Shown: one piece after another, positions 48,254 to 57,305 of the stretch
Layout: every line of letters starts with the position of its first letter
How positions within the stretch are numbered: position 1 is the stretch's first letter
NCBI RefSeq assembly: GCF_024970185.1
Contig: NZ_CP103965.1
Location: 3,096,001 to 3,160,000, forward strand
Reading direction: 5' to 3'
Length of the DNA: 64,000 nt
Source of the DNA: Pseudomonas sp. N3-W
GTDB lineage: Bacteria > Pseudomonadota > Gammaproteobacteria > Pseudomonadales > Pseudomonadaceae
Translations under genes and position numbers: made by a program
Notes under the pieces: model-generated
Database searches by the model: none
What the model saw: only the letters and a program-made list of their open reading frames with translations
What the model was told of the DNA's origin: nothing

Positions 48254-49318
48254 TTAGCGGTGAGTCAGCTTGGCCAGCGCCTCTGCCGCAAGTCGCTGGG
48301 TCAGCTCTGCGGCCGACAACTCAATACCCAGCGTCAGTGCCTGCCCGGCCCATAAGTTGCTGAAATCCGCCTCATCCTTGGCCCGTAACGGCATCAGCGC
48401 GCCACCGGCCAGCGGGAAGGCCGGTGCCTTGTTATTGATCGGTCCGATTTCGCGCATCACCCGATTCACAATCCCCCGCGCCGGGCGCCCGGTGAAGAGG
48501 TTGGTGACCGCGGTTTCGCTGTCCCTGGCCGTACGCAATGCCTTGTGGTGCGAAGCGCTGACCTTGGCCTCGGGTGTGAACAGATAAGCCGTACCCAGTT
48601 GCACCGCCGAAGCGCCCAGCATGAAAGCCGCTGCTATACCCCGAGCATCGCCAATGCCACCGGCTGCAATCACTGGCACGCTGACCGCATCGACCACCTG
48701 CGGCACCAGCGCGAACGTGCCGACCTGGCTGCTCAAGTCATCGCTGAGAAACATCCCGCGATGGCCGCCTGCCTCGTAGCCCATGGCAATGATCGCATCG
48801 CAACCGTGTTGCTCCAGCCAGATCGCTTCTTCAACGGTGGTCGCCGAAGACAGGATTTTCGCGCCCGTTGCCTTCACCCGATCCAGCAGGGATTTTTCCG
48901 GCAGGCCGAAGTGAAAACTCACGACTGCGGGACGGAATTCTTCGAGCACTTCGCAGGCGGCGCTATCGAATGGGGCGCGATTGGACACGGGCGTCGGTGC
49001 ATCGAAATCGGCGCCCAACTCCCGATAGTACGGCTCCAGCAGATTTTTCCAGTCCCGGGCGCGCTGCTCATCGGGCGCCGGAGGCTGATGGCAAAAGAAG
49101 TTGACGTTGAAGGGGCGTGAGCTGTGTTGGCGGACGGTCTTGAGTTCTTCGCGCAACTGATCGCTGCTCAACATCGCCGCCGGCATCGAACCCAGGCCGC
49201 CGGCGTTGCAAGCGGCAATCACCATGGCAGAAGTGGTCGCTCCCGCCATAGGACCCTGGATGATCGGCAACTCGATGCCGAGCAGATCAAGAATGCGAGT
49301 GTCAGGCCATTGACTCAT
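48254..49318 (-). CDS. Nitronate monooxygenase (2-nitropropane dioxygenase family)
   Basis: A 354-residue FMN-dependent TIM barrel. LPIIQGPMAGATTSAMVIAA at the N-terminus, FNVNFFCHQPP, EAGGHRGMFLSD with the catalytic-type His, and the phosphate-binding AAGGIGDARGIAAAFMLGAS with QLGTAYLFTPE are classic for class I nitronate monooxygenases. It oxidises propionate-3-nitronate and similar nitronates for detoxification. It stands alone between mod and the DUF502 gene. Confidence 0.92.
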   Translation of the reverse strand: MSQWPDTRILDLLGIELPIIQGPMAGATTSAMVIAACNAGGLGSMPAAMLSSDQLREELKTVRQHSSRPFNVNFFCHQPPAPDEQRARDWKNLLEPYYRELGADFDAPTPVSNRAPFDSAACEVLEEFRPAVVSFHFGLPEKSLLDRVKATGAKILSSATTVEEAIWLEQHGCDAIIAMGYEAGGHRGMFLSDDLSSQVGTFALVPQVVDAVSVPVIAAGGIGDARGIAAAFMLGASAVQLGTAYLFTPEAKVSASHHKALRTARDSETAVTNLFTGRPARGIVNRVMREIGPINNKAPAFPLAGGALMPLRAKDEADFSNLWAGQALTLGIELSAAELTQRLAAEALAKLTHR

Positions 49319-49372
49319 GTGCAGTGCTCTCCGAGGGCGGTGGAGCGGAATTTGTATCAGTAATGGCGTGGC

Positions 49373-50008
49373 TCAGCCAGTCCGGTTTTCAGAAGAACGC
49401 TTTAGCTCAACGTTATCCGCGCCTGGCAGCCACGGTGCCGCGAGTGTCAACGCACCATGCCCGCCGCGACGTACGCAGGCCAGTACCGGCATCCACGACA
49501 GCCCGGTGAGCCGCACCTGGGCGGCAGTCACCATGCGTACTTCGCCGCAAGAACCACCTGCTGGCCCCGCGTCGGGAATGTAGACCGAGAACCAGTCGTG
49601 TTGCTGCTCCAGCACCAGGCAAAACAGCCAGCCCTCATCCTCGCAGACCAGCCCGACCTTGGCGCCTTCGACGTTTTCCAGTCCAGCCAGATGCGACGTC
49701 GCGTCCTTGAGCAAGCCGTATCCCGGCACTTTGCCCAGGACATTGTCTTCCAGCGAATTGAGTAGCGCAGTGCCTGCCCGAGTCTTGGCCAGCAGCCCCG
49801 CGAAAAAGCAGATCAGCACCAATGCTACCAGCGCCACCACGGTGAACAGGGTCACCCCGGCGACGCTGTAGTGGTCAAACATCGGCAGTAGTTTGTGAAG
49901 CACCGGCTTCAATAGCCGAACGGCTTTTTCCACCAGGATGAAAATCAACACCAGCGGCAGAATAAACAGCAGCCCCCCGGCTGCGGTGGTTTTGATGAAA
50001 CGAAACAT
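49373..50008 (-). CDS. DUF502-family membrane protein
   Basis: A 211-residue protein beginning MFRFIKTTAAGGLLFILPLV, with two membrane helices (residues ~10-28 and ~55-75) and a soluble C-terminal part, the plan of the DUF502 family. Typical markers are the G-x-x-x-x-LP in helix 1 and VPGYGLLKDATSHLAG after helix 2. The family is widespread and of unknown role. Confidence 0.85.
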   Translation of the reverse strand: MFRFIKTTAAGGLLFILPLVLIFILVEKAVRLLKPVLHKLLPMFDHYSVAGVTLFTVVALVALVLICFFAGLLAKTRAGTALLNSLEDNVLGKVPGYGLLKDATSHLAGLENVEGAKVGLVCEDEGWLFCLVLEQQHDWFSVYIPDAGPAGGSCGEVRMVTAAQVRLTGLSWMPVLACVRRGGHGALTLAAPWLPGADNVELKRSSENRTG

Positions 50009-50041
50009 GGCACCTCCCTGCGACAGTGATTCGGTCAGCCG

Positions 50042-52501
50042 TTATCGGCGGTGAAAGCCACCGCCGCCACCGCCACCACCACCAAACGAACGGTTCATGA
50101 CCTGGGACGACTGGTGATAGTTGTTGAGTCGTTGGTTGCCTTGCAGGCGTGCCGCAGATTCGCGGTTCAGGCTCTGGATTTGTGCGCTGTTCGCTGGATT
50201 GACCCGCGTCGAGCTGCCCTTGACCATCGACTGCCAGCCGTTGTCGGTCTTCTTGTAGACGTTGCCGTCATGCCCGGCATAGACGTTACCGCCCACGTTC
50301 GCGGCGCCGCCATTGCGACCCTTGATACCACCGTACTGCGTGGTGTTGCCGGTGTTCGGGTTGTAGACCGCGCCGCGATTGGCGGTGACCTGGGTGCCGT
50401 TACGAGCATTGCCCGCTGTGACTTTTCCGCCAGCAATCGCACCGCCATTGGGGCCGACTATTTCACCGCTGCGACCCGCTGCGTAATTGCCGTTGTAGAC
50501 GTTGTGCACCGCACCACGCTGGCCTGCTGTCGCGATACCGGTCCGTGAGTTGTAGGAAGAGCCGACCTGACCGGCCCAACGATTGCCGGTCCAGGCGTTG
50601 TAACCGGCGCCGTAACGGCTGACCGTCGCCCGATCACCCCATTGCCGGTAGATATTGCCGGTGCTGCCACCCCAGCCACCGGGGCCCCAGGCCACGGCCC
50701 CGCCGTGATAACCGTAGGCCGCGCCGCCCCAAGGCAGCGGCGCCGGGTACAAGTGCGGGCCCCAGGCATAACCCCAGCCGTAATTACCCCACCATGGATA
50801 GGCGCCCCAGCCCCAGCCCATGGCCACGGTGTTGCCGCCCCAACTCCAGCCGAAACCGAAACCGAAGGTCCAGCCGGTCCATGGCGTATAGCGGATGGCG
50901 ACGCCGGAGCCGTAAGTCATTGGCGGTCCGTACCAGGCATTACCGACCCACGGGGTATAGGGATAGCCAGTGCCGTACACCACGACGCCGCTGTTCGGGT
51001 CGATCGTCGAGCCCTGATAGCCCGGCGTATAACCCACCACCACGTTATCGCCGTTGGCCTCATAGACTTTCACGTAGGTGATGTAGTGCATCGGCGAACT
51101 GGGCGGGATCGAGTAAATCACCGCCGGCACCGAGGTCGCGACAGACCATGGTCCCTGGACCGAAGGGGCGGTGAACCAGACACCGTTCTCCACGGCGTAC
51201 CAGTTCTGGGCGTCGACCATGACGATCGGCGTCGCGCTGTTTTCCACGTATTGCAGCGGCGTGCCGGTGATGGCTTTGAGTTTGGGTTCGCCGTCGAACT
51301 GCGGCGCGCTCATTTTCACCTGGCTCTTCTTGATCGCCGAGGTCTGCGGGATGGTCGCGGCAATGGCCGCTTCCTGGGCTTGCGGTGTGCCGGCGACCGA
51401 GGCCTTGACGTTTTCCTTGGCGCTGTCATCGGGAATGTTGGCGAAGTCTGCCGGCAGCTTATCCGCCGGGGCAAAGGTCCAGGGGCCTTGCATGTCAGCT
51501 GCCTTGAACCAGCGTCCGGAAATCAGCACGTAGCTGTCCTGATCGCCGATTTCCTTGAATATATGCCCGGTGGTGTTGCTAACATACAGCAGCTGCGTGC
51601 CCTGTATCGGCTGCCATTGTGGCGCGCCGTCGGTGACGATCAACTCTGTGGGTTTGGTCGCGATGTGGATCTGTGGAATCGGCGGCTTGGCCAGCGTCGG
51701 GATCTTGTCTTTCGGATCGCTCTGGCCTGTCAGCAGGTCGACCTGACGACTCTGGATCGCGGCCTTCTTGGCTTTCTCCAGGTCGGCAGAAGGCGAGGGC
51801 AGCGGTGCGTATTGACCGTCGAGTTGATCGGCGACCATCCAGCCGTCGAACACATGCAGGTAATGTTTACCCTGGGCATCCTTGAGCAACAACGGACGGG
51901 TATTGATGACCCGTTGCAGCGCAGTACCGTCCACCGGCCGGTAAGCCGGTTCACCGTCGATGTACACCAGCAGCGCCGGGACGTCGGAGGTGATGATGGT
52001 CGGCGGGGTGTTTTCAATGGGGTCGTTGCTGGATTTCTGCTCGGCGGCGATCACGCCCACGGCCGCTTCGAGTTGATCCAGGGAAATGGTTTTCTTGCGA
52101 CTCTGCGCGTCCTTCTTGAGCGCGGCGACCCAGGCGTCGGCTTTGGCCGCGCTGGACGGGAAATCGGCCTTGGTGATCTGGTACTGATCGAGGGCGACCC
52201 AGCGCGTGGCCTTGTCTACCAGGGTATGGGCGCTGAACTGCACGATACCGTAGGTGGATTTGCCATCGGCGCCCGTGGCCTCAACTGCGGCACGCGCCTG
52301 CAGGGTATAGCCGTCCCAGCTGTCGAGTTGCGGCTGGTAGATCGTCAGTTTGGTGTCGCCGGCGTTGAGTACCTGAGGCCAGGTCGGGGCCGTTGCTTGC
52401 TCGGCAGGCGCTTTCGCGGTTTGCGGTGATGCGGCCTGAACGCTGCAGACGGCAAACACACCGAGTATGAGTAAAGCGATAAACGATCGCAGGCGAGACA
52501 T
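50042..52501 (-). CDS. Exported Gly/Trp/Tyr-rich protein
   Basis: An 819-residue protein from ATG 52501 (four codons inside the longest frame), with signal peptide MSRLRSFIALLILGVFAVCS ending near VQA. The first ~470 residues contain repeated GTxLxYVxNTxxxIxxxxxxYYVLxxxxWFxAxxxxGPW-type units (TQLLYVSNTTGHIFKEI, WFKAADMQGPWTFA; NWYAVENGVWFTAPSVQGPW). The rest is rich in Gly, Trp, Tyr (FGFGWSWGGN, AYPWWGNYGWGYAWG) and then NxGN repeats. It is probably a surface or outer-membrane-associated protein; function unknown. Pseudomonas homologues are annotated loosely as carbohydrate-binding. Confidence 0.75.
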   Translation of the reverse strand: MSRLRSFIALLILGVFAVCSVQAASPQTAKAPAEQATAPTWPQVLNAGDTKLTIYQPQLDSWDGYTLQARAAVEATGADGKSTYGIVQFSAHTLVDKATRWVALDQYQITKADFPSSAAKADAWVAALKKDAQSRKKTISLDQLEAAVGVIAAEQKSSNDPIENTPPTIITSDVPALLVYIDGEPAYRPVDGTALQRVINTRPLLLKDAQGKHYLHVFDGWMVADQLDGQYAPLPSPSADLEKAKKAAIQSRQVDLLTGQSDPKDKIPTLAKPPIPQIHIATKPTELIVTDGAPQWQPIQGTQLLYVSNTTGHIFKEIGDQDSYVLISGRWFKAADMQGPWTFAPADKLPADFANIPDDSAKENVKASVAGTPQAQEAAIAATIPQTSAIKKSQVKMSAPQFDGEPKLKAITGTPLQYVENSATPIVMVDAQNWYAVENGVWFTAPSVQGPWSVATSVPAVIYSIPPSSPMHYITYVKVYEANGDNVVVGYTPGYQGSTIDPNSGVVVYGTGYPYTPWVGNAWYGPPMTYGSGVAIRYTPWTGWTFGFGFGWSWGGNTVAMGWGWGAYPWWGNYGWGYAWGPHLYPAPLPWGGAAYGYHGGAVAWGPGGWGGSTGNIYRQWGDRATVSRYGAGYNAWTGNRWAGQVGSSYNSRTGIATAGQRGAVHNVYNGNYAAGRSGEIVGPNGGAIAGGKVTAGNARNGTQVTANRGAVYNPNTGNTTQYGGIKGRNGGAANVGGNVYAGHDGNVYKKTDNGWQSMVKGSSTRVNPANSAQIQSLNRESAARLQGNQRLNNYHQSSQVMNRSFGGGGGGGGGFHRR

Positions 52502-52653
52502 TGTCAGCTCCATCGACGGGGCGAGTTTCCAGGGAATTTCCGGGCCGCGAAATCAGCATAGTCGCCGGTCAGGCAAATGCTTGGCAGAAGGATGCGTCGA
52601 TGTGTTGCTTTGTGTTATTTCAATGGCCTGTCAATAGAAGGAGTGGCGTCGTA

Positions 52654-53112
52654 ATGGAAATCAAACAGGTTTACGTGGATGGGTTCTCGGTTTCGGGGCT
52701 GCGGGTGCGCACCCGCAATATTGCCGAGCAAGACGCGGCAACGGCAAAGATCGGGCCGATGTGGGGGCAGTTCTACAGCGAGGGACTGACCGGGCGTATC
52801 GCGGCGCAACAGCCTGAGTCGCCGATCTATGGTGTGTATTCCAGCTATGAATCCGATGCCACGGGCGAGTTCGATGTGACGGCGGGTGTCGCTGTACTGG
52901 AGCCTGCGGCGGATCTTCAGACGATTCGCATCGAAGGCGGTCAATACCTGGTGTTCGAAAGCAAAGGTCCGATGCCGGGTGCCGTGATCGATGCCTGGCA
53001 ACGCATCTGGGGTTACTTTGAAGCCAACCCGTCGATCAAACGCCGCTTCGCCACCGACTTCGAAGCCTATACCGGCCCCGAGTCAGTGGCGGTGCATATC
53101 GGCATCGTCTAA
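52654..53112 (+). CDS. GyrI-like effector-binding domain protein
   Basis: A 152-residue stand-alone GyrI-like/AraC effector-binding domain, started at ATG 52654 (AAGGAG 10 bases upstream). It shows the two-fold SHS2-like plan: VYVDGFSVSGLRVRTRN in the first half and QYLVFESKGPMPGAVIDAWQ with IWGYFEANP in the second, where the conserved Trp and Glu line the ligand pocket. It probably binds a small hydrophobic molecule. Its stop overlaps the ada stop on the other strand. Confidence 0.85.
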   Translation: MEIKQVYVDGFSVSGLRVRTRNIAEQDAATAKIGPMWGQFYSEGLTGRIAAQQPESPIYGVYSSYESDATGEFDVTAGVAVLEPAADLQTIRIEGGQYLVFESKGPMPGAVIDAWQRIWGYFEANPSIKRRFATDFEAYTGPESVAVHIGIV

Positions 53113-54176
53113 GGCTGCGCTTCGCGCTCCAGCAACTGGCGTTTGCGCTCCACGCCCCAGCGATAGCCCGACAAGTTGCCATCGCTGCGCACCACGCGGT
53201 GGCAGGGGATCGCTACCGCCAGGCTGTTCGCGCCACAGGCCTGGGCCACGGCGCGCACGGACTTGGGCGCGCCGATGCGTTGGGCGATCTCGGCATAACT
53301 GGCAGTGCTGCCGACGGGAATCTCGCGCAGCGCCTGCCAGACGCGCTCCTGAAACGCCGTGCCACGCAGGTCCAGTGGCAGATCCAGGCCAATGGCCGGG
53401 GCTTCGATGAAACCGACCACCTTGGCAATCAACTGCTCGAACTCATGGTCGGCACCGATCAGGTTGGCCCGGCGAAACTTGTCCTGCAGATCGCAGACCA
53501 ACTGATGCGGGTCGCTGCCCAACAGAATCGCGCACACGCCACGCTCACTTTGCGCCACCACAATCGCACCGAGGGAACACTGGCCAACGGCAAAACGGAT
53601 GTCATTGTTTTGCCCGGCGGCGCGGTAGTCACCGGGCTTCATCCCCAGCACCTGATCCGCTGCTTCATAGAAGCGGCTGTTGGAGTTGAAGCCGGCGTCG
53701 TACAAGGCATCTGTCACGGAGCCGCCGTCCGCCAGGCGTTCGCGAACCTTGCGTGAGCGATGGGCGCTGGCGTAACCCCTGGGCGTCAGCCCGGTGACGG
53801 CTTTGAACACCCGATGAAAGTGGAAACTGCTGAGACCGGCTGCTTGCGCCAGTTCGTTCAGTGCCGGCAGATTTTCGGCCGATTCGATCTGGCGGCAAGC
53901 GGCGGCAACGGTGGCCGCATGTTGTGCTGCGCCTTCACTCTGGTCTCTGGTCGCTCGTTTGCTGGGCCGATAACCCGCCGCTTCGGCCTGTTCGGCCGTG
54001 TCGAAAAACTCGACGTTCTGCGGTTTCGGCAGACGCGCCAGGCTGCTGGGGCGGCAATAGATACCCGTGGTTTTAACCGCATAGACAAACTGCCCGTCAG
54101 CCTTGGCATCGCGGGCGACGACGGCGGCCCAGCGCGGATCGCTTTCGGTGGTGAGCTGTTTCGAATGGAGGGTCAT
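53109..54176 (-). CDS. ada: Ada: AraC-type regulator and O6-methylguanine methyltransferase
   Basis: A 355-residue protein. Residues 1-80 are the Ada N-domain with Cys41 (GIYCRPSS), equal to the methyl-accepting Cys38 of E. coli. The other three zinc ligands are replaced: Ser45, Ser72 (RPSKRA) and Ala75. An AraC-type HTH pair follows (LNELAQAAGLSSFHFHRVFK, SVTDALYDAGFNSNSRFYEA). The C-domain is a complete methyltransferase with the acceptor Cys325 (IPCHRV). It repairs O6-alkylguanine, and may control the operon. alkB follows on the upstream side (54264-54929), probably under related control. Confidence 0.93.
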   Translation of the reverse strand: MTLHSKQLTTESDPRWAAVVARDAKADGQFVYAVKTTGIYCRPSSLARLPKPQNVEFFDTAEQAEAAGYRPSKRATRDQSEGAAQHAATVAAACRQIESAENLPALNELAQAAGLSSFHFHRVFKAVTGLTPRGYASAHRSRKVRERLADGGSVTDALYDAGFNSNSRFYEAADQVLGMKPGDYRAAGQNNDIRFAVGQCSLGAIVVAQSERGVCAILLGSDPHQLVCDLQDKFRRANLIGADHEFEQLIAKVVGFIEAPAIGLDLPLDLRGTAFQERVWQALREIPVGSTASYAEIAQRIGAPKSVRAVAQACGANSLAVAIPCHRVVRSDGNLSGYRWGVERKRQLLEREAQP

Positions 54177-54263
54177 GGCGTCACGTCCTTTAGCGGGTTT
54201 GGCTCAGATTAACCAGCCGCCAGTGGCGCCGCACTCCGGGTCTTGCGGTCAAATTCGAGGCAT

Positions 54264-54929
54264 TCATTGCGCGGTACGAAAGGTGAAGTTGATCCGCTGC
54301 TCGCCCAGTTTCGGGTGATGTCCCTGTTTGATTGGCAACACGCCGTGATAACGCAAGCGATCAACGCCGCCCCACACCACGATGTCGCCATGCAATAAAG
54401 GCACGCGCTGACTTTTGTCGCTGCGCTCGAAGCCGCCAAACAGAAACATCGCCGGCAATCCCAGCGACACCGACACGATGGGAGCTCCAAAGCTGCCTTC
54501 ATCCTTATCCTGATGCAACGACATTTTCGCCCCTGGAGCGTAGCGATTGATCAGGCAGGAATCCGGCACGAAATCAGCAAAGCCGGCTTCCCGCGCCGCC
54601 GCTTGTGCCAGCTCGAAAAACACCGCAGGCATGGCCGGCCAGGGCTGGCCGGTTTGCGGGTCGTGACGAGTGTAGCGGTAGCCGCTGCGATCGGTGGTCC
54701 AGCCGAGCGTACCGCAACTGCTCAACGCCACGGACATGGTAAAGCCACCGGGAGTGACCATTTGCCGAAACGGCGCTGCGGCGAGTACCGCTTCCAACGC
54801 TGGCAACAATTGATCGAGCAAGGGCAGGGCAAAGCCGCGCAGGACCCAGGACTGCTCGCCGATCTGCTCGCGCCGGGGCGGTTGCTCGGGTTCTACGTCG
54901 GCGAACAGATCGAAATTGTCCGGGCTCAT
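54264..54929 (-). CDS. alkB: AlkB-type DNA dioxygenase
   Basis: A 221-residue 2-oxoglutarate/Fe(II) dioxygenase. It has HQDKDE with His and Asp of the iron triad in YAPGAKMSLHQDKDEGSFGA, the nucleotide-flipping region FRQMVTPGGFTMSVALSSCG, NRYAPGAKMS, the second His in LLHGDIVVWGG, and Arg residues near the C-terminus (GEQRINFTFR) for 2-oxoglutarate. It removes 1-methyladenine and 3-methylcytosine damage. It lies beside ada in the same direction. Confidence 0.93.
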   Translation of the reverse strand: MSPDNFDLFADVEPEQPPRREQIGEQSWVLRGFALPLLDQLLPALEAVLAAAPFRQMVTPGGFTMSVALSSCGTLGWTTDRSGYRYTRHDPQTGQPWPAMPAVFFELAQAAAREAGFADFVPDSCLINRYAPGAKMSLHQDKDEGSFGAPIVSVSLGLPAMFLFGGFERSDKSQRVPLLHGDIVVWGGVDRLRYHGVLPIKQGHHPKLGEQRINFTFRTAQ

Positions 54930-54995
54930 GATTCATGCCCTGTCAGGTCGGATTTCAGACGGGGAGGCGACGTCCCTGTTATCGCCCCAGAGGTG

Positions 54996-55172
54996 TTACA
55001 GCGCTTTGCTGACGGCGATGTCGCTGATGACATCTTCGCTCGAACCATGAAGGGCATCCAGCGCAGCCCTGGCTTCTGCTTCGGTGCCATTTTCAAGCTG
55101 GGCAAATTCGAAGCGACGCTCGCCGTTGAGTTTATATTTGATGACGTACTTGGTAGTTTGGGCCACGGTCAT
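54996..55172 (-). CDS. Small hypothetical protein (58 residues)
   Basis: A minus-strand frame from ATG 55172 to the TAA at 54996, MTVAQTTKYVIKYKLNGERR then LENGTEAEARAALDALHGSS. It has a mixed beta-alpha look, an AAGG 8-9 bases upstream of the ATG, and normal codon use. It is just under the common ORF length cut-off. It lies between alkB and the DUF1883 gene, all on the same strand. Function unknown. Confidence 0.6.
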   Translation of the reverse strand: MTVAQTTKYVIKYKLNGERRFEFAQLENGTEAEARAALDALHGSSEDVISDIAVSKAL

Positions 55173-55200
55173 GCCTGCCTTTACGTGCGTGAAGCGCCCA

Positions 55201-55503
55201 TCAGCTCAGTTTTGTGCTGGAGCGGCGGATAATCTTGATCGAGTGGGTCAGGGTCGGCTTGCGCGTGACGCTGATTGGCCGACGGTTGACGGTGTCGATG
55301 GTGATGTTCCAGAAACCGGTACTCGGCGCAGTGATGCGCGCCGGGAAGGTGTCGAACGCGCCGCCGTGATACGTGTGACGACCGCCGTTCTTGAAGCTGC
55401 GGAAGTTGGCGTCGTTCATCAAGCGGATGTTGCACGTTTGGGAGCACTGGATGACGACGATGTCGTCCTCGTTGAGGTGCTCGCGCTGGTGGATAAATTT
55501 CAT
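55201..55503 (-). CDS. DUF1883-family protein
   Basis: A 100-residue protein, MKFIHQREHLNEDDIVVIQC then NVRLMNDANF-like CNIRLMNDANFRSFKNGG and FDTFPARITAPSTGFWNITI. The C-terminal RRPISVTRKPTLTHSIKII fits the DUF1883 family, small stand-alone beta-rich domains sometimes fused to TIR domains. No TIR is present here. Function unknown. Confidence 0.8.
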   Translation of the reverse strand: MKFIHQREHLNEDDIVVIQCSQTCNIRLMNDANFRSFKNGGRHTYHGGAFDTFPARITAPSTGFWNITIDTVNRRPISVTRKPTLTHSIKIIRRSSTKLS

Positions 55504-55715
55504 GAGGCGCCTCCAGAAGGGCTTTTTCTACAAAATCAAAACGATAGCATGGGCGATTGGCGCAGTTTATCAGCCCGAACAGGTTATTATCCGGCAGTCG
55601 GGGTGTGCTTTGACAATTAAAAACAGTAATTCGGAATTCTATGAGCGATAAAAGCAGTGGGCCTCGGAGAAAAACAGCATTTACGCTGTCGGAGGATCTT
55701 TATCGGAGGTTTTGT

Positions 55716-56075
55716 ATGAAATGGGGTGTGCTGGTTTTGCCATTGGCATTGGCGGTAAGTGGTTGCGCATCGGTCGCCGAGATCAATGCATCGCTGCCCA
55801 CCATGAACGTGATCTCAGGCAAAAAGCCCCACGAGTACGCGCAATGCCTGGTAACCAAGCTTGCCAGCAGCCGTGGCGCCTTGCAGCTTGAGCCGCACAA
55901 GGACGGTGTACGGGTGATTGTCCCCGGCAAACTTTCCTCTGGGCCGGCGGCGGTGTTTGACATCGAGGAGCGCTCCAGCGGCAGCAGCATCAAGCTGCAC
56001 GAGCGCATGTCAAACGTTCCCGTACGTCCAAAGGATGTGCAGGCTGCGGCCAACGCGTGCATTTCCGGCTCATAG
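55716..56075 (+). CDS. Small lipoprotein
   Basis: From ATG 55716 (GGAGG six bases upstream) this 119-residue protein has the signal MKWGVLVLPLALAVSGC with lipobox VSGC. The mature part, VISGKKPHEYAQCLVTKLAS and SSGSSIKLHERMSNVPVRPK, contains one Cys pair (CLVTK, NACISGS). The longer frame from 55641 lacks a signal. Function unknown. Confidence 0.7.
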   Translation: MKWGVLVLPLALAVSGCASVAEINASLPTMNVISGKKPHEYAQCLVTKLASSRGALQLEPHKDGVRVIVPGKLSSGPAAVFDIEERSSGSSIKLHERMSNVPVRPKDVQAAANACISGS

Positions 56076-56158
56076 TTTCCGGCTGATAGACTGTCGCGTG
56101 CTTATATAGATGCCGTCAAAGCACTGCTTTGGCGGCATTGTCATTTCTGGAGTTGCGC

Positions 56159-56389
56159 ATGAAGCGAGATCAAGTACGGGAACGCCATGCAGAGGGCCAT
56201 ATCTCTGCGACGCATGTCATACAGAACCCGGCGAATTCAGGGGAATGGATCGTGTTTTTCAAGAAAAGCGCCGGGCGCAGTTATTTCCTGGTGGACGACA
56301 ACGATGAAGTCGAGTCCTTCAGTCGTCTCGACGATTTGATCGAGACCGTGCGCGGCCTCGGGATCAAATTCGCCGAAATTCACATGTAA
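56159..56389 (+). CDS. Small hypothetical protein
   Basis: A 76-residue protein from ATG 56159 (GGAG seven bases upstream): MKRDQVRERHAEGHISATHV then EWIVFFKKSAGRSYFLVDDN and DDLIETVRGLGIKFAEIHM. It has a beta-beta-alpha look like small KTSC or DNA-mimic domains, but I cannot assign it. Similar proteins are frequent in Pseudomonas. Confidence 0.6.
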   Translation: MKRDQVRERHAEGHISATHVIQNPANSGEWIVFFKKSAGRSYFLVDDNDEVESFSRLDDLIETVRGLGIKFAEIHM

Positions 56390-56399
56390 GGCAAACGCC

Positions 56400-56681
56400 T
56401 TACTTGCAGACCACAACCACGTTGCGCGTCTTGTAGTTGCCGACATCCACGCCCAGGGTCTTGTCGCTTTCCTTGGTGGCGGGGGTGCCATTGCTGCTGA
56501 CGATCCGGTAGCCGGTGCCCGCACAGGAGGCGTCGGCTTTTTCGTAGCAGGCCGCCCAGTTGTTGGCCTCGCCGGAGCAATCGATGGTCAGACCCTGCTC
56601 GCCGTTTTTCAGGTAAGTGTGTTCCGACGTGGCACAGCCAGTCAGCGCCAGTACCGCAATCAGTGCCAGAAATTTGTTCAT
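56400..56681 (-). CDS. Small lipoprotein
   Basis: A 93-residue lipoprotein with signal MNKFLALIAVLALTGC. The mature part (SEHTYLKNGEQGLTIDCSGE, ACYEKADASCAGTGYRIVSS) holds four Cys, two likely disulphides, and ends VVVVCK. Such short Cys-rich outer-membrane lipoproteins occur throughout Pseudomonas with no known role. Confidence 0.8.
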   Translation of the reverse strand: MNKFLALIAVLALTGCATSEHTYLKNGEQGLTIDCSGEANNWAACYEKADASCAGTGYRIVSSNGTPATKESDKTLGVDVGNYKTRNVVVVCK

Positions 56682-56775
56682 GTCGTTTTCGTCGTCAAGG
56701 GGAGGGAGCTAAACGCTGTGACAGCGCCGGTATCGAAAGGTTATGGCGAGTGGCCAGTCCCGTGAAAATAAACCA

Positions 56776-56802
56776 CAAAAAAGCCCTGCATCAAGGCAGG
56801 GC
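56776..56802 (-). terminator. Terminator of the 56824-57012 gene (minus strand)
   Basis: GCCCTGC (56783-56789) and GCAGGGC (56796-56802) pair perfectly; on the minus strand the stem is followed by T6. Confidence 0.85.
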
Positions 56803-56823
56803 TTCGGTTGTGTCAGCAACCGT

Positions 56824-57012
56824 TCAGGATTTGTCCTTGCCGCGACGTTTGGGGCCGGCCGGCTGATCCTGCAACACCGATGCCACTTCAATGGCCAGTG
56901 CTTCGGTCGGGAACGGTCCGGCAATATTCTCACCGCCAACGCTGTCCACCCACCATTGCCCGTCCTTCGCCTGATTGATCAGGTAACCGTTGACGCTTTT
57001 TGCTGCCGACAT
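56824..57012 (-). CDS. Small hypothetical protein
   Basis: A 62-residue protein, MSAAKSVNGYLINQAKDGQW then GPFPTEALAIEVASVLQDQP and a basic C-terminus (GPKRRGKDKS). It resembles small domains that precede DNA-binding tails, but no family is certain. It is followed by its own terminator. Confidence 0.65.
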   Translation of the reverse strand: MSAAKSVNGYLINQAKDGQWWVDSVGGENIAGPFPTEALAIEVASVLQDQPAGPKRRGKDKS

Positions 57013-57305
57013 CTATCTGCCTCGTTGGCTGGTTCAATCGCGCAATGATAGCGCCAAATGCGCCCAAAAGGGGCTGATCGGCGTATGGTGGTGCAGATTG
57101 ACTGCTCGGTCGCAAATCGTGCAAGTCAGGTGGTTTCTGCTATCTATTAGAAGTTGCAAGAGGGTTCGTGCAGTGACTTGCGGAACTATCAGTCAAAATA
57201 TTTCTCTATGATGGCATCGGTTAGCCAGCGCGGGGCATTGTAAGGTGCACGCCGCCTGATTAGACTGCGCCGAAACTCGTACACACAGCCCTTTCAAGGA
57301 CTTAT
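57013..57305. promoter_or_regulatory. Promoter region of galU
   Basis: About 290 bases with no gene between the divergently oriented small gene and galU. AT-rich stretches around 57130-57215 may include the galU promoter, but I cannot assign -35/-10 boxes with confidence. Confidence 0.4.

Noticed and set aside
50642..52429. 595-residue plus-strand frame opposite the exported protein
   Set aside because: Shadow frame rich in Arg, Gly and Val without a start signal.
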